64,000 nt of DNA, from assembly GCA_017514845.1 (NCBI GenBank), contig JAFWIM010000114.1, positions 1-64,000 on the forward strand, in the 5' to 3' direction. The DNA is from Lachnospiraceae bacterium (GTDB taxonomy: Bacteria > Bacillota > Clostridia > Lachnospirales > Lachnospiraceae). The translations under genes were made by a program, and so were the position numbers. Of this stretch, positions 35,848 through 44,872 are shown piece after piece; positions within the stretch are counted from its first letter, which is position 1, and every line of letters begins with the position of its first letter. The notes below the pieces were generated by a model. That model ran no database searches. It saw only the letters and a program-made list of their open reading frames with translations, and had not been told where the DNA came from.

Positions 35848-37860
35848 TCAATCTATCGGGCCCATCCTTCCGAGGTACTGGGCAGGAATATGTCTTTCGA
35901 GCAAATTCTCAATATAATCCATGGACATAGGCAGACCGTCCGTGCTCACCGTGGCTGTGCCGTGCAGAAGTGCCAGCTCATCAGAGTACATGCTGAGCGG
36001 ATACAGGGCAAGATTCTCGCGGTCACCCGTATAATGGGTGACGATTGGCAGGAATCCCATCGCAGTCGGCTTCACCTTGCCCGACGCATCCTTCGTGACC
36101 TGTACATTCAGCATACCGCTGACCAGCTGATCCCTGACTTTCTGCGCGCTGAAGAAGTTGCCAAGTGAGTAGATGACAGGGCACTTCTGTCCGTCACTCT
36201 CGCGGGTCAGTGTCACAAGGTCCTGCAGCACATGCGAATGGTTTCCAAATACAATGTCAGCGCCCCAGTCGACGAGCTTCTGGGCTTCATTATAGACGTA
36301 ATCATTTGTCACATCCGTATTCTCGTCTCCCCAGTGAGCGTGAACGACAACGACGTCCGCCTTCTCCTTAGCCTCTTCGATCATACTGCGAACGAGGTCC
36401 GGGTCGTTCATATAGACAACGATCGCGCTGTAATCGGACGGCAGCTCATCATTTGTCATCTCCACAAAACTGAGAAAAGCCACTTTGATCCCGTTTTTCT
36501 CAATGTTCCGGAAATCAAAAAGATCATCGTAACCGTAATAAAATCCGGTGCACGGAATATTCTTTTCATCCCAGTATTCGCGCGTCACATAGGCTCCGTC
36601 GACACCCATGTCGAACATGTGATTATTTCCCATATTGGCGACATCAAAACCCGCATCGATCAGGGCGTCTCCCATCTCTGTCGGAGTGTTAAAATGCGGA
36701 TAGCCGGACGCGGATCCGAGTGCTGTGGCAAGCGGTGTCTCCTGATTTACAGTCGCCAGATCCGCCGATGATACGAACGACTTGATGTTCTTATAGAACG
36801 GTCGGAAATCGTATCCGGAACCCGTGCTGGCAGTGAGGAACACCTGCTCGTGTGCGAGGTTGTCGCCGACACCCAGTATAGTGATACTGTTGTCATCTAC
36901 AGCCTGCGCTCCGCCTTCCATGAATGATTCCGTTTTCTTCTGAAGCTCCGTCTGCACCACCGCAAGACTCGACTCATCGGCCAGAGTGCTCTCAGTCACC
37001 TCCGGTTTCGGAGCTTTGCCCTTATTTCGGATTCCTCTGGCAACGAAGAGAACAATCAGGAACAGCAACAGGCAGAAAAGTGCCTTGATGAGGATCGCCA
37101 TGAGCGACGTATCCACAACGAGGTCCTTTAGAACATCCGCGTAAGTGCGCTTCTTTCTCTCTCTTGTCCGGACGCTCCCGCTGCGCTCTGTCCCGGTTCC
37201 GCGCTTCCTCGGTGTTCCATCTGCGCTCTCGGGTCTCCGCTTCCTCGGTGTTCCTTCCGCGCTCTCGGATCTCCGCTTCCTCGGCGTTCCTTCCGCGCTC
37301 TCGGATCTCCGCTTTCTCGGCGTTCCTTCAGTGCTCTCGGGTCTCCGCTTCCTCGGTGTTCCTTCAGTGCTCTCGGGTCTCCGCTTCCTCGGTGTTCCTT
37401 CCGTGCTCTCGGATCTCCGCTTCCTCGGCGTTCCTTCCGCGCTCTCGGGCCTCCGCTTCCTCGGCCTTCCTTCCGCGCTCTCAGGCCTCCGCTTCCTCGG
37501 CGTTCCTTCCGCGCTCTCGGGCCTCCGCTTCCTCGGCGTTCCTTCCGCGCTCTCGGGCATCCGCTTCCTCGGCGTTCCTTCCGCGCTCTCGGGCCTCCGC
37601 TTCTTCGGCGTTCCATCCGCGCTCTCAGGTCTCCGCTTCTTCCCTGGGGCGTTCCCGGCAGCCACTGTGTCTGATTTTTCGGGCTCACTCTTTAAAGGGG
37701 AATCGCTCCTTGGCCCACTGTCCGCAGACTGGGGCGGCCTTTTTTTCTTCGGACGACGCTTCTTCTGGATTTTCGGAGTCTCATCCGGAAGGCTGTCAAG
37801 GATTTCATCCTTACCGGTCTCGTCCGTCTGTCCGTTCTGATTTAATTCCAGCTTGTCCAT
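35848..37860 (-). CDS. CapA-family protein with basic 12-residue repeats
   Basis: 670 residues. The cytoplasmic N-terminus holds twelve copies of a 12-residue unit (PRKRRPESAEGT) plus a degenerate copy. One membrane helix (LIKALFCLLLFLIVLFVARG) and a CapA domain follow, with GVGDNLAHE, NQETPLAT, NMGNNHMFDMG, VHAHWGDENTD and GNHSHVLQ, then YSLGNFFS. Architecture matches the CapA protein at 23417, but the repeat units are unrelated in sequence and length, so the basic tails arose independently. The ATG at 37860 follows AGGGAGATATTT. A role in capsule or poly-gamma-glutamate handling is a family expectation only. Confidence 0.85.
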   Translation of the reverse strand: MDKLELNQNGQTDETGKDEILDSLPDETPKIQKKRRPKKKRPPQSADSGPRSDSPLKSEPEKSDTVAAGNAPGKKRRPESADGTPKKRRPESAEGTPRKRMPESAEGTPRKRRPESAEGTPRKRRPESAEGRPRKRRPESAEGTPRKRRSESTEGTPRKRRPESTEGTPRKRRPESTEGTPRKRRSESAEGTPRKRRSESAEGTPRKRRPESADGTPRKRGTGTERSGSVRTRERKKRTYADVLKDLVVDTSLMAILIKALFCLLLFLIVLFVARGIRNKGKAPKPEVTESTLADESSLAVVQTELQKKTESFMEGGAQAVDDNSITILGVGDNLAHEQVFLTASTGSGYDFRPFYKNIKSFVSSADLATVNQETPLATALGSASGYPHFNTPTEMGDALIDAGFDVANMGNNHMFDMGVDGAYVTREYWDEKNIPCTGFYYGYDDLFDFRNIEKNGIKVAFLSFVEMTNDELPSDYSAIVVYMNDPDLVRSMIEEAKEKADVVVVHAHWGDENTDVTNDYVYNEAQKLVDWGADIVFGNHSHVLQDLVTLTRESDGQKCPVIYSLGNFFSAQKVRDQLVSGMLNVQVTKDASGKVKPTAMGFLPIVTHYTGDRENLALYPLSMYSDELALLHGTATVSTDGLPMSMDYIENLLERHIPAQYLGRMGPID
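37213..37644. repeat. Twelve 36-bp tandem repeats encoding PRKRRPESAEGT
   Basis: In-frame 36-base units in the second CapA-like gene, differing mainly at Pro/Ser before ESAEG and at Ala/Thr/Asp. It encodes a strongly basic cytoplasmic tail with regularly spaced acidic residues. Confidence 0.9.
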
Positions 37861-37983
37861 AAATATCTCCCTGCAAAATGATAGTTCCATTATAAAACAA
37901 AACTCAGGAATAATCGAACTAAATTATATCTGATCGCTGTGAAATCCGTCTGTATACCTGATATAAGCGGGTGTAAAGCACAA

Positions 37984-38017
37984 AACTCCCCACATTCTTA
38001 CACGGAAGTGGGGAGTT
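37984..38017 (-). terminator. Terminator of the GT2/GtrA gene
   Basis: AACTCCCCAC (37984-37993) and GTGGGGAGTT (38008-38017) form a ten-base stem with T-rich sequence after it on the minus strand, four bases beyond the gene's end. Confidence 0.75.
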
Positions 38018-38020
38018 CTA

Positions 38021-39088
38021 TTATTTCGTTTTAAATATGAATTTATCCTGGATCTTATAAGCTGCAAAAAACAGGGCCAGATCGACCACAACTTTCAGCC
38101 GTACAGCGCCGCCTCCGATAAGCATCTCAAGGAAATGGACTGTAAAAGCAGAAATACAACACTGCACTGCAGTGAGGGCCATGAACTGTTTCAGGGACTT
38201 GCGCCTGCTCTCATTGCTCTTGAACACGAGGGCACGGCTCAGGAAGTAATTGAACGTGGCAGATACCGACCTTGCCAGGAACGTCGCTGCAATAATCGGG
38301 TAAGGCACATTTTTAAGCAGGTAAGCCGTGCATATCCAGAACAGGAAGATATCGACACATGCCGCAAATATCGAGGTGGCGCCGAACACCATCAGCTTTC
38401 TGAATATGACAACATAAATCAGAATTGTATTCCACACCAGATTAAAGTGAATCTCGGCGTCAGGGTTCGGCTCTGTGAGCTCGATCGGTATCTCTGAATA
38501 CCCGAAATCTTTCATGCCGATGAGATACGACGTCTCATAGGCATAGGAGCGCTCTGAGTATTTCATGCACACCTTGACCAACCGGTCCGGAATCCCCCGG
38601 AGCGTGCAGAGCACGTCGCTGCAGCGGGCGTTGAACAGATAATGGAACCACAGCACTGCAATTCTGCTGCCCTTTCGAGTCGCATTTGACATATAGGGAC
38701 TGTCAAAGCTGCGTGTACCTAGCACGAGCTTGGGCTTCAGCCTGTCATTCTGCTTCTCGAGTTCCTCTGAAATTTTTATAATATCACTGATCCGGTCACA
38801 TCCGTCCGAGTTGACGGTTATGAGGCCATCCCTCTTTCCCGAATATGTATCGAGATATTCCCTCATACCGGTCTTGAGCGCCATGCCCTTACCGCGGTTC
38901 GACTGGTGATGAAATACAGTACATCCCATCTCCCCGGCTTTGCAAAAAAGCTCCGACTTTTCCTCCCTGCTGCCGTCATCGACGATAATGATGTCGAGAA
39001 AGCCTTCATCCATGAGTTCCTGAATATATGAGCAGAAATTTTTTGGAGGGTCATAAGCCGGAATAAGGATCACACTTCTTCTTTCCAC
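38021..39088 (-). CDS. Family 2 glycosyltransferase with C-terminal GtrA domain
   Basis: 355 residues using the GTG at 39088, which follows GGAGATTTTTT; an earlier GTG lacks a ribosome site. Residues 1-210 form a GT-A domain (VILIPAYDPP, IIIVDDGSREEKSE, NRGKGMALKTGM, ITVNSDGCDRISD). Residues about 225-350 form a four-helix GtrA membrane domain (MVFGATSIFAACVDIFLFW, FLARSVSATFNYFLSRALVF). Such fusions add a sugar to a polyprenyl phosphate and flip it for surface glycan decoration. A polytopic glycosyltransferase-like protein is encoded next to it. Confidence 0.88.
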   Translation of the reverse strand: MERRSVILIPAYDPPKNFCSYIQELMDEGFLDIIIVDDGSREEKSELFCKAGEMGCTVFHHQSNRGKGMALKTGMREYLDTYSGKRDGLITVNSDGCDRISDIIKISEELEKQNDRLKPKLVLGTRSFDSPYMSNATRKGSRIAVLWFHYLFNARCSDVLCTLRGIPDRLVKVCMKYSERSYAYETSYLIGMKDFGYSEIPIELTEPNPDAEIHFNLVWNTILIYVVIFRKLMVFGATSIFAACVDIFLFWICTAYLLKNVPYPIIAATFLARSVSATFNYFLSRALVFKSNESRRKSLKQFMALTAVQCCISAFTVHFLEMLIGGGAVRLKVVVDLALFFAAYKIQDKFIFKTK

Positions 39089-39239
39089 AAAAAATCTCCA
39101 TATATCTATCGTATTCTGCACGGAGCATTATTTAAGAAAATATCAGATTTCCACTTTATATGCAAGTAAATTTTGCATTCCCTTTACATTTGGCACCGCC
39201 AATGCACGATTTTCATTTATTGCCGAACCATCCTCCGAT

Positions 39240-41282
39240 TCAGTTCTCCCGGTCTGCCCGGTACAGGCGATAAAGACCGTCCGAGGATTCAAAGACGGGC
39301 AAGAGCGCACCGGCAATCACATCCTCTCTTGCCGCCACATCGTCGTAATACATTCCCCTCTCATAAAGCACATAATTTATGTTTTCCTCGGCGAGGACTC
39401 TCAAAAGCTCAGCTTCATCATCGATCGTATAGATATATTTTGCCGTTTCAAAGCGGTAGTCCGTGTCGTATCCCGCAGACCATGCGTAATACGGCCATCC
39501 GCAGTACATCCGGCATCCGCTGACCGTGAAATCCGATACAGAATCCGGGCCCGACAGGACCATGTCATCCCAGGTCAGGTTTTCCTCAATATAATGGCCG
39601 AGTTCGCTCTCCGTGTTGACGGCAAATTCATGATCTTTGCCGTTGTTCCGTATGATGATCACAAAATCGTATGCTCCGGTCGCCATGAGAATGACCGCCA
39701 GTACGACTGCAAATACGCGCGCCGCCACACTTCTGTTCTCCCGCCACAGTCTGACAAGGAGCTCTGCCCATATGACAGAGAGAAAGGCCATGGACATCAT
39801 GATGTATTTATGATTGACGGTCACATCCGGCGTCAGAGACATTGTGAATGCAAATGCCGTCGGCAGCAGAAACGCACATATAAGCGCCCTGTATTTGCCC
39901 TCCAGAACAAAGAGCGCAAATACCGCCCCCGCGATCGTCATTCCGGATATCTCGATCAGAAACCAGAGTACACCCATCACTGCCTTGCTTTCGCTGATAA
40001 AGCCCCAATAAAAGGCCGGAGACACCGCACTTCCATTAATAAAGAAACGAGTCTGCAGGAAGGACAGGCACACGGTAATGACCGCAAGCCCCAGAAAATC
40101 AAGCTTGTTCCGAGAAAAGAGGGCGAATCCCGCGAGGATCAGCAGGCCTCCGATCACGCACGCGCCGTTCCAGAAAGAGAGCATGCCGAGTATGGCCGCG
40201 GTGAGAATGACACGCGGCAGGTCGCTTACAGCCCAGGCATCCCGTGTGAATAACAGCTCTTTTAGCTTCCCTGTCAGAGAAGGATCATAGCCGCCGCACG
40301 CATTTTCAAGATATCCGTAGTAATACCAGATGACAGCCATGACGATCAAAAGGCCAAAACCGAGATGCCTCTGATTAAGATAGACATTATAATTCCAGAG
40401 TCCCCAGTTCTCGTTGGGCGTATATCCGATGAAAACACTGTTCTCACGAAAGGCGTCAACAAGATCGCCGGCAGAGATGTGCTCCCCTATAAAATAAAAC
40501 AGGGCAAGGCCGCTGCGGAATACGAAGAGGAACGGGGTAATGAGAACAGCCGCGAACCGGCCTGTGACTCTGAGGGCAAACTGCGTGAGCATGACCAGGA
40601 ACCCGAAAAGGCCGAGAATCGAGGGCAGATTATATGCGACTTCAATCGGGAAGCCCATGCGCTCCAGGTTTCCGCATAAAAACATGAACATGAAATGATA
40701 CTTAATGTCCTCCCCGGCAAAGAAGGGATACTGGGTAGGGAAATTCTCGAACCAGGAAAACGAGCGTATCAGAGAGAGATTTGGGGCATAGTCGCTGAAA
40801 ACAGTATAACCCATGTAGAGATGATCTCCGTCGGCATGGAGCACATAGCGGAAAGTCAGCGTCACAAACACAAGAAGGGCAGGGTAAAACACAGTCTCCT
40901 TCTTGAACAGTTCCGTATCCCTTACAAGCCCGCGGATGTATATCCGCGCAGCAGGTGAATCTTCATTTGCCGGCTCACTTTCAGACTTCATATTCCTCAT
41001 GATCGGGAGGATACAGTTAAGCAGTATAAATGCCACTCCTGCCGCCATCGCGCAAAGCTCTGCACGACCCAGCGGATCGGCTGAATGCGTGCGCACACAG
41101 AGAAAATATCCGAGCACATAAACCATCCATGTCTCCAGCATGATACCCGTTCCGAAGGATGAGACAAGCCGCACCCAGATGATGTTCAGATTTTCTTCAG
41201 ATTTTTGATTTGTACCGATAAAACAGCCGGTGAGCTTCCATCCGACCGCAGTACCGATCACTAAAAATAAAATAGCCTGCAT
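39240..41282 (-). CDS. Large polytopic membrane protein, GT-C glycosyltransferase-like
   Basis: 680 residues with about 12 to 14 membrane helices and an acidic-aromatic loop after the first four (FPTQYPFFAGEDIKYHFMFMFLCG, shortened here to its key D/E/H positions). The soluble C-terminal part (DDMVLSGPDSVSDF, CGWPYYAWSAGYD, NINYVLYERGMYY) resembles the ends of GT-C and DUF2298-type mannosyltransferase-like proteins. GT-C enzymes use polyprenyl-phosphate sugars made by GT2/GtrA partners, such as the next gene. The ATG follows GAGGATACA. The exact family is not certain. Confidence 0.65.
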   Translation of the reverse strand: MQAILFLVIGTAVGWKLTGCFIGTNQKSEENLNIIWVRLVSSFGTGIMLETWMVYVLGYFLCVRTHSADPLGRAELCAMAAGVAFILLNCILPIMRNMKSESEPANEDSPAARIYIRGLVRDTELFKKETVFYPALLVFVTLTFRYVLHADGDHLYMGYTVFSDYAPNLSLIRSFSWFENFPTQYPFFAGEDIKYHFMFMFLCGNLERMGFPIEVAYNLPSILGLFGFLVMLTQFALRVTGRFAAVLITPFLFVFRSGLALFYFIGEHISAGDLVDAFRENSVFIGYTPNENWGLWNYNVYLNQRHLGFGLLIVMAVIWYYYGYLENACGGYDPSLTGKLKELLFTRDAWAVSDLPRVILTAAILGMLSFWNGACVIGGLLILAGFALFSRNKLDFLGLAVITVCLSFLQTRFFINGSAVSPAFYWGFISESKAVMGVLWFLIEISGMTIAGAVFALFVLEGKYRALICAFLLPTAFAFTMSLTPDVTVNHKYIMMSMAFLSVIWAELLVRLWRENRSVAARVFAVVLAVILMATGAYDFVIIIRNNGKDHEFAVNTESELGHYIEENLTWDDMVLSGPDSVSDFTVSGCRMYCGWPYYAWSAGYDTDYRFETAKYIYTIDDEAELLRVLAEENINYVLYERGMYYDDVAAREDVIAGALLPVFESSDGLYRLYRADREN

Positions 41283-41345
41283 TGTATCCTCGTAACACCG
41301 TCACTTCATCCCTCCAAAGTGTAAAAGGGATGTACACCGTTAGTA

Positions 41346-41906
41346 TTATACAGCAGCGGATTTCTCAAGAAAAGAAATCAGCAGCGAAAGTCCGTCCACC
41401 GCCACACAGAATCTTTCATCGTGACGGAGGCATGCCTCGTAGGTCTCCCTGAGGTCGAACCAGTTCACCCGCTCAACCTCCTCGGTCTGGAGCGTAAGTT
41501 TATCTATATCGACCGGGTTGTCGTACACATACACAAAGGCAATCTCATTGTCCCGGAACATTTTTCCGTGGAACTCCTTTTCAAAGTGAATGTCAAAAGT
41601 TCCTGCAAATGTCAGCTGATCCTCCGAAGCTTCAATCCCCAGTTCCTCGGAGAGTTCGCGGCGGGCTGATTCGAGCGGTTCCTGTCCTTGTGCCATGTGC
41701 CCGGCTGAGGAAGTGTCATATTTGCCCGGAAAAGAATCCTTGTCTGCCGAACGCTTCTGGAGCAGGATCTGAATCCTGCCCAATACGCGCCGGACGATCC
41801 AGATGTGGGCAGTTCGGTGCCTGATATCGTGGGCGTGCGCATATGACCTCTCCACGATCTCGCCGGTCGGGTTTCCGTATAAGTCAACTACATCAAAGAA
41901 TTCCAT
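41346..41906 (-). CDS. NUDIX hydrolase, IPP-isomerase-like
   Basis: 186 residues. The Nudix box reads GHMAQGQEPLESARRELSEELGI, here abbreviated to G..E.......REL.EELG at residues 70-92, with the standard metal ligands. The N-terminus (VDLYGNPTGEIVERSYAHAHDIRHRTAHIWIV) is typical of the YfcD/isopentenyl-diphosphate-isomerase-like subgroup. It hydrolyses nucleoside-diphosphate derivatives or related pyrophosphates; the substrate is not known. Translation starts five bases after GGAGG, which directly follows a terminator-like hairpin in the leader. Confidence 0.88.
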   Translation of the reverse strand: MEFFDVVDLYGNPTGEIVERSYAHAHDIRHRTAHIWIVRRVLGRIQILLQKRSADKDSFPGKYDTSSAGHMAQGQEPLESARRELSEELGIEASEDQLTFAGTFDIHFEKEFHGKMFRDNEIAFVYVYDNPVDIDKLTLQTEEVERVNWFDLRETYEACLRHDERFCVAVDGLSLLISFLEKSAAV

Positions 41907-42175
41907 GGATGCCTCCGAAAAAAGCCGCCTGATCCGACAAGAATCAGGCGTTTCTAACGATTTAAACCGGCGAGAGGAACGCAGGCATCAGCGCTGCCTT
42001 CCCGTAATTTACTACCGACGTAAAGTCCTTGCCGGTCCGATATCCAGCGTAGCCTGCCGCCCTTCTGTAATCTTCTGAAAAAACCATGCTGTGTCGAAAG
42101 CAGACTGAACGAGGTAAAAAAGCCGGCCTTATAAAAGCGGTAGTTTAGTATAACATTATTACAAAAGTGAGACAA
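41907..42175 (-). promoter_or_regulatory. Long structured leader with promoter and terminator-like attenuator before the NUDIX gene
   Basis: On the minus strand TTGTCT (42170-42175) and TATACT (42147-42152) are 17 bases apart. The roughly 230-base leader can form an outer stem ACCGGC/GCCGGT (about 42030-42035 with 41966-41971) enclosing TTTAC/GTAAA and GGCA/TGCC arms. It ends in a CGCCTGAT/ATCAGGCG hairpin (41926-41950) and a TTTTTT run. That run abuts the ribosome site of the NUDIX gene. This arrangement resembles a riboswitch or attenuator, but no known class was recognised. A plain terminator of an upstream unit is the alternative, though no upstream gene is visible. Confidence 0.45.
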
Positions 42176-42806
42176 GAAGACATATACATTTAAAGAGGGA
42201 ACATTCACATTTCGCCAGCCGCAGCAATTGCCGTGGCTGAAGGGATTAACCTCTGAAGCACCGATGTGCTGCAACATCCGGGTGACCTTCACGGACTGCA
42301 CCGAGATCAAAGCATACGCCCACAAAAATATCGAGCCACGTAAGCAACAGAGTGGCTCGCTGTCATGTACGGTCCTTCGACGCCGAGCTCGATCGCAAAA
42401 AATTCGAAAAAGAAAAACCCCGGAAACGTTGAATTTCCAGGGTTTCGTATCTCTGTTGGTTTCGATCAGCGCTTGCTGAACTCCAATTATCTCTTCGGAG
42501 ACCGTCAGGCACTTCCAAAAACACCCGAGAAAACTGAGATGGTTTTGCGTTTTCCGCTCGGTTTTGCTTGATTCTGGCGGTTTCTGTAAGCAAAAATCGT
42601 GGTCCCTAGTAACAACTCAAACCCCGTATGGAGTGAGGATTTGCTGCATATGTGCTTCATACCCATTGCATCCCAGGGCGATGGAGGACGGCGCAAACGC
42701 AGGGGTCCTCACTTTTTTATGTTTTCCTGCAACAATAATGCAGAGTTCGGAGGAATTGGCACTACTATTATTATGCCGAGTGTAACGGCACATATAGCCG
42801 TATCGC
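42176..42806. other. Gene-free region at the left edge of the accessory block, with a minus-strand terminator
   Basis: No convincing gene is seen in about 630 bases. A hairpin (42414-42443, AACCCCGGAAA with TTTCCAGGGTT) followed by TTTTTCTTTTT on the minus strand is a terminator, probably for the caspase/TIR transcript ending at 42807. Base composition shifts to AT-rich beyond this point. The region may contain the junction between core chromosome and the accessory block. Confidence 0.6.
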
Positions 42807-43217
42807 CTATAAAGCATACTCCCGAACAGCTTCAACAATAGAACTCGAATTCCAACCAACCATGATATCAGCATTATTCTGAACCTTCGCAGGAATTCTC
42901 TCTTGTCCCCAAGGCTTTACCCCAATAATAGGTTTTCCCATGGCTACAGCTGTGTCAATTTCAAAATCAATCCAATTACTATAAGCAACATACATCCCGG
43001 AGAGAATGATGACACAACTGCACAAAGAGATACGGTTTCTGATTTTCTGTTTTAATTCGTTAACGCCATTAACATTTAGCGGATTGGTAATCGGAACAGA
43101 ATAATCCGTCCACAGAAAATACGGTGATGCATTAAGCCATCCTTTAATTGTCTCATAGTGTCTATTGTAATCCCAAGAATGGCTGATCAAAATGTGATAA
43201 TTTCTTAAGCTTGGCAT
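42807..43217 (-). CDS. TIR-like DUF1863 (ThsB-type) protein
   Basis: 136 residues forming one domain of the MTH538/DUF1863 TIR-like family. Seen: the first strand and loop YHILISHSWDYNRHYE, the central CVIILSGMYVAYSNWIDFEIDTAV with the candidate catalytic Glu (DFEID), and the strand GKPIIGVKPWGQERIPAKV. ThsB proteins of Thoeris systems use this fold to make NAD-derived signal molecules on phage infection. It is the last gene of a two-gene unit. Its ribosome site AGGAGG lies inside the end of the caspase gene and the gap is two bases, so the proteins are translationally linked. Confidence 0.85.
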   Translation of the reverse strand: MPSLRNYHILISHSWDYNRHYETIKGWLNASPYFLWTDYSVPITNPLNVNGVNELKQKIRNRISLCSCVIILSGMYVAYSNWIDFEIDTAVAMGKPIIGVKPWGQERIPAKVQNNADIMVGWNSSSIVEAVREYAL

Positions 43218-43219
43218 TT

Positions 43220-44188
43220 TTAAAACCTCCTGTCCCTTGATAGTTTCCAGTAATGAAGGCCAAGTGCCGTTAGCCTACAAGATCTGCTCTCCATTGCAGC
43301 AAAATACATATGGTCAGTTCCTACAGGCTCTATTAGCCCAACACTCTCAAATAGTTGTAATTCTTTGAAAATAGAAACCTTATCCTGGTTTGCATAGGGC
43401 TCCAAGACATTATGTACTACTGTAGGATCATTGGTAAACTCGTAAGAAGGATCAAGTTTGTATTCGTCAGTAGGATTAATAAAATACTGACTGATTTTTC
43501 TCAAAGTGGCTTTTGGCACTTTTGCAGAGATAGTTCTTACGGGAAGAAATTGAGAAATATTGGTTTTAAATACTGGTCTTTGCTGCCACGCCCCCAAGGA
43601 TTGATCAACAAAAGAATACAATGATGCAGGAGTGATGTTTCCACTTATATCTGCCGCCCCACCTTTTAATCCCTGAATAAGGAGATCAGTAAATAGTCCA
43701 TGCTGTATCGTCGGATCTTCCATAGACGTTTCCCACGGACGACTTGCTGCCATAATGGTTACTCCTTCGCCTAAAACAGAATTATTATTCATCAGAAGAG
43801 ATTCTCCCATCTGACCTGAAAAGCAGCAATCGAGGATGATAACCTTATTTCGACAGCGTGAATCATTTGCCCATTGAAGAATATCCGTCATACGAACACC
43901 ATAACAGGATTTGTTAAAGTCTGTAGATACCAGATAACCACCGTCTTTATCTGCTCCATGGCCGGAGAAGTATAGCAGGGCTATCTCGGCATCATCAGCA
44001 AAAAGTGCTTGAATATTAGACTGCAGGTCCTCCTTACTACAAGTGTCTGTAATCAGCTTTACATCAAAATTCGGTGAGCCATCTCCGTTTGATTCAATTA
44101 GGTTAGCAATCGCTATAGCGTCATTATCACACCATTTAAGTTCACAGTTTGGATATTGATTAAGCCCAACTATAAATGCTTTTTTCAT
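43220..44188 (-). CDS. Caspase-like (C14) protease, candidate effector of a TIR system
   Basis: 322 residues. The N-terminal caspase fold (about 1-210) has the catalytic His in ALLYFSGHGADKDGGYLV (near residue 96) and the Cys in VIILDCCFSGQMGE (near residue 142). The first strand KKAFIVGLNQYPN is standard. Residues about 215-322 form a separate domain that reads like a winged helix (VSIFKELQLFESVGLIEP, CRLTALGLHYWKL). Pairing with a TIR gene suggests a type IV Thoeris-like system, in which, as I recall, a TIR product activates a caspase-like protease. The start follows AAAGGAATAGGAA. Confidence 0.85.
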   Translation of the reverse strand: MKKAFIVGLNQYPNCELKWCDNDAIAIANLIESNGDGSPNFDVKLITDTCSKEDLQSNIQALFADDAEIALLYFSGHGADKDGGYLVSTDFNKSCYGVRMTDILQWANDSRCRNKVIILDCCFSGQMGESLLMNNNSVLGEGVTIMAASRPWETSMEDPTIQHGLFTDLLIQGLKGGAADISGNITPASLYSFVDQSLGAWQQRPVFKTNISQFLPVRTISAKVPKATLRKISQYFINPTDEYKLDPSYEFTNDPTVVHNVLEPYANQDKVSIFKELQLFESVGLIEPVGTDHMYFAAMESRSCRLTALGLHYWKLSRDRRF

Positions 44189-44332
44189 TTCCTATTCCTT
44201 TCTCAAATACTGCATATATAATAAAACCATCTCAAAAGACGGGCCGTTCCGGCTTTGCAGTTACGTCAGTAATAAGATTATCATGTATTTGAAAACGCGT
44301 AAAAAAGGCTTTCAGGTCATATCGGAACGCCA

Positions 44333-44872
44333 TCATGCGTCCGGCTTTCCATAATCTACCAAGTATTCTGAAAAAGTAACGGTCGGTAATATGCGCCTTT
44401 TTCGAATCATTTCTGCCCACATTGTGTTACCATCAGTTTCTGTAATGATTCCAGCGTCCATTGCTTCAATCAATATATCCCCAGTCGTAATATGAGAAAT
44501 CTTATACTTCTCCACATAAAGGCGGACATCACGGAGATTGTTGCTAGCAAGCGTACCTTCTCTGTGTTTTGCCATCGCTATACCGGCAGCTTCTCCTCTG
44601 CCTATGATCCGCATCCCATCTTCAGGTGAAGTAGTCATCTGAAGATAATCGAGATATTCCGCCGATCCAGTCTCCATGCTTTCGATACTAAGATCTCCGT
44701 GATTTTTCAGCACATCTACTCTTGCCTGCAAATGGGGAACTCGTTGGAGTTCGTTATATACTTGCGTAGGCAGGATTATTCTGCCAGCATACAACCTTGC
44801 CAGAATGCTTTCTTCTCGAACCCAAAGGAAAGCAGAGAGGCAATCGGTATCAAAGAAATACTTCTCAGTCAA
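44333..44872 (-). CDS. PIN-domain-like nuclease
   Basis: About 179 residues from the TTG at 44872, which lies eight bases after GGAGG and overlaps the end of the upstream ImmA gene. PIN-type acidic positions are visible: YFFDTDCLSAFL (first Asp), a Glu in VYNELQRV, and IGRGEAAGIAMAKH followed by LASNNLRDVRLY. PIN proteins are metal-dependent RNases, often toxins. The neighbours XRE and ImmA/IrrE suggest control by that pair, as in XRE-ImmA regulated accessory modules. An ATG at 44893 is the alternative start. Confidence 0.75.
   Translation of the reverse strand: MTEKYFFDTDCLSAFLWVREESILARLYAGRIILPTQVYNELQRVPHLQARVDVLKNHGDLSIESMETGSAEYLDYLQMTTSPEDGMRIIGRGEAAGIAMAKHREGTLASNNLRDVRLYVEKYKISHITTGDILIEAMDAGIITETDGNTMWAEMIRKRRILPTVTFSEYLVDYGKPDA

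Noticed and set aside
42228..42479. Short plus-strand ORF near the left edge of the accessory block
   Set aside because: It crosses a terminator hairpin, lacks a ribosome site and has no recognisable family.
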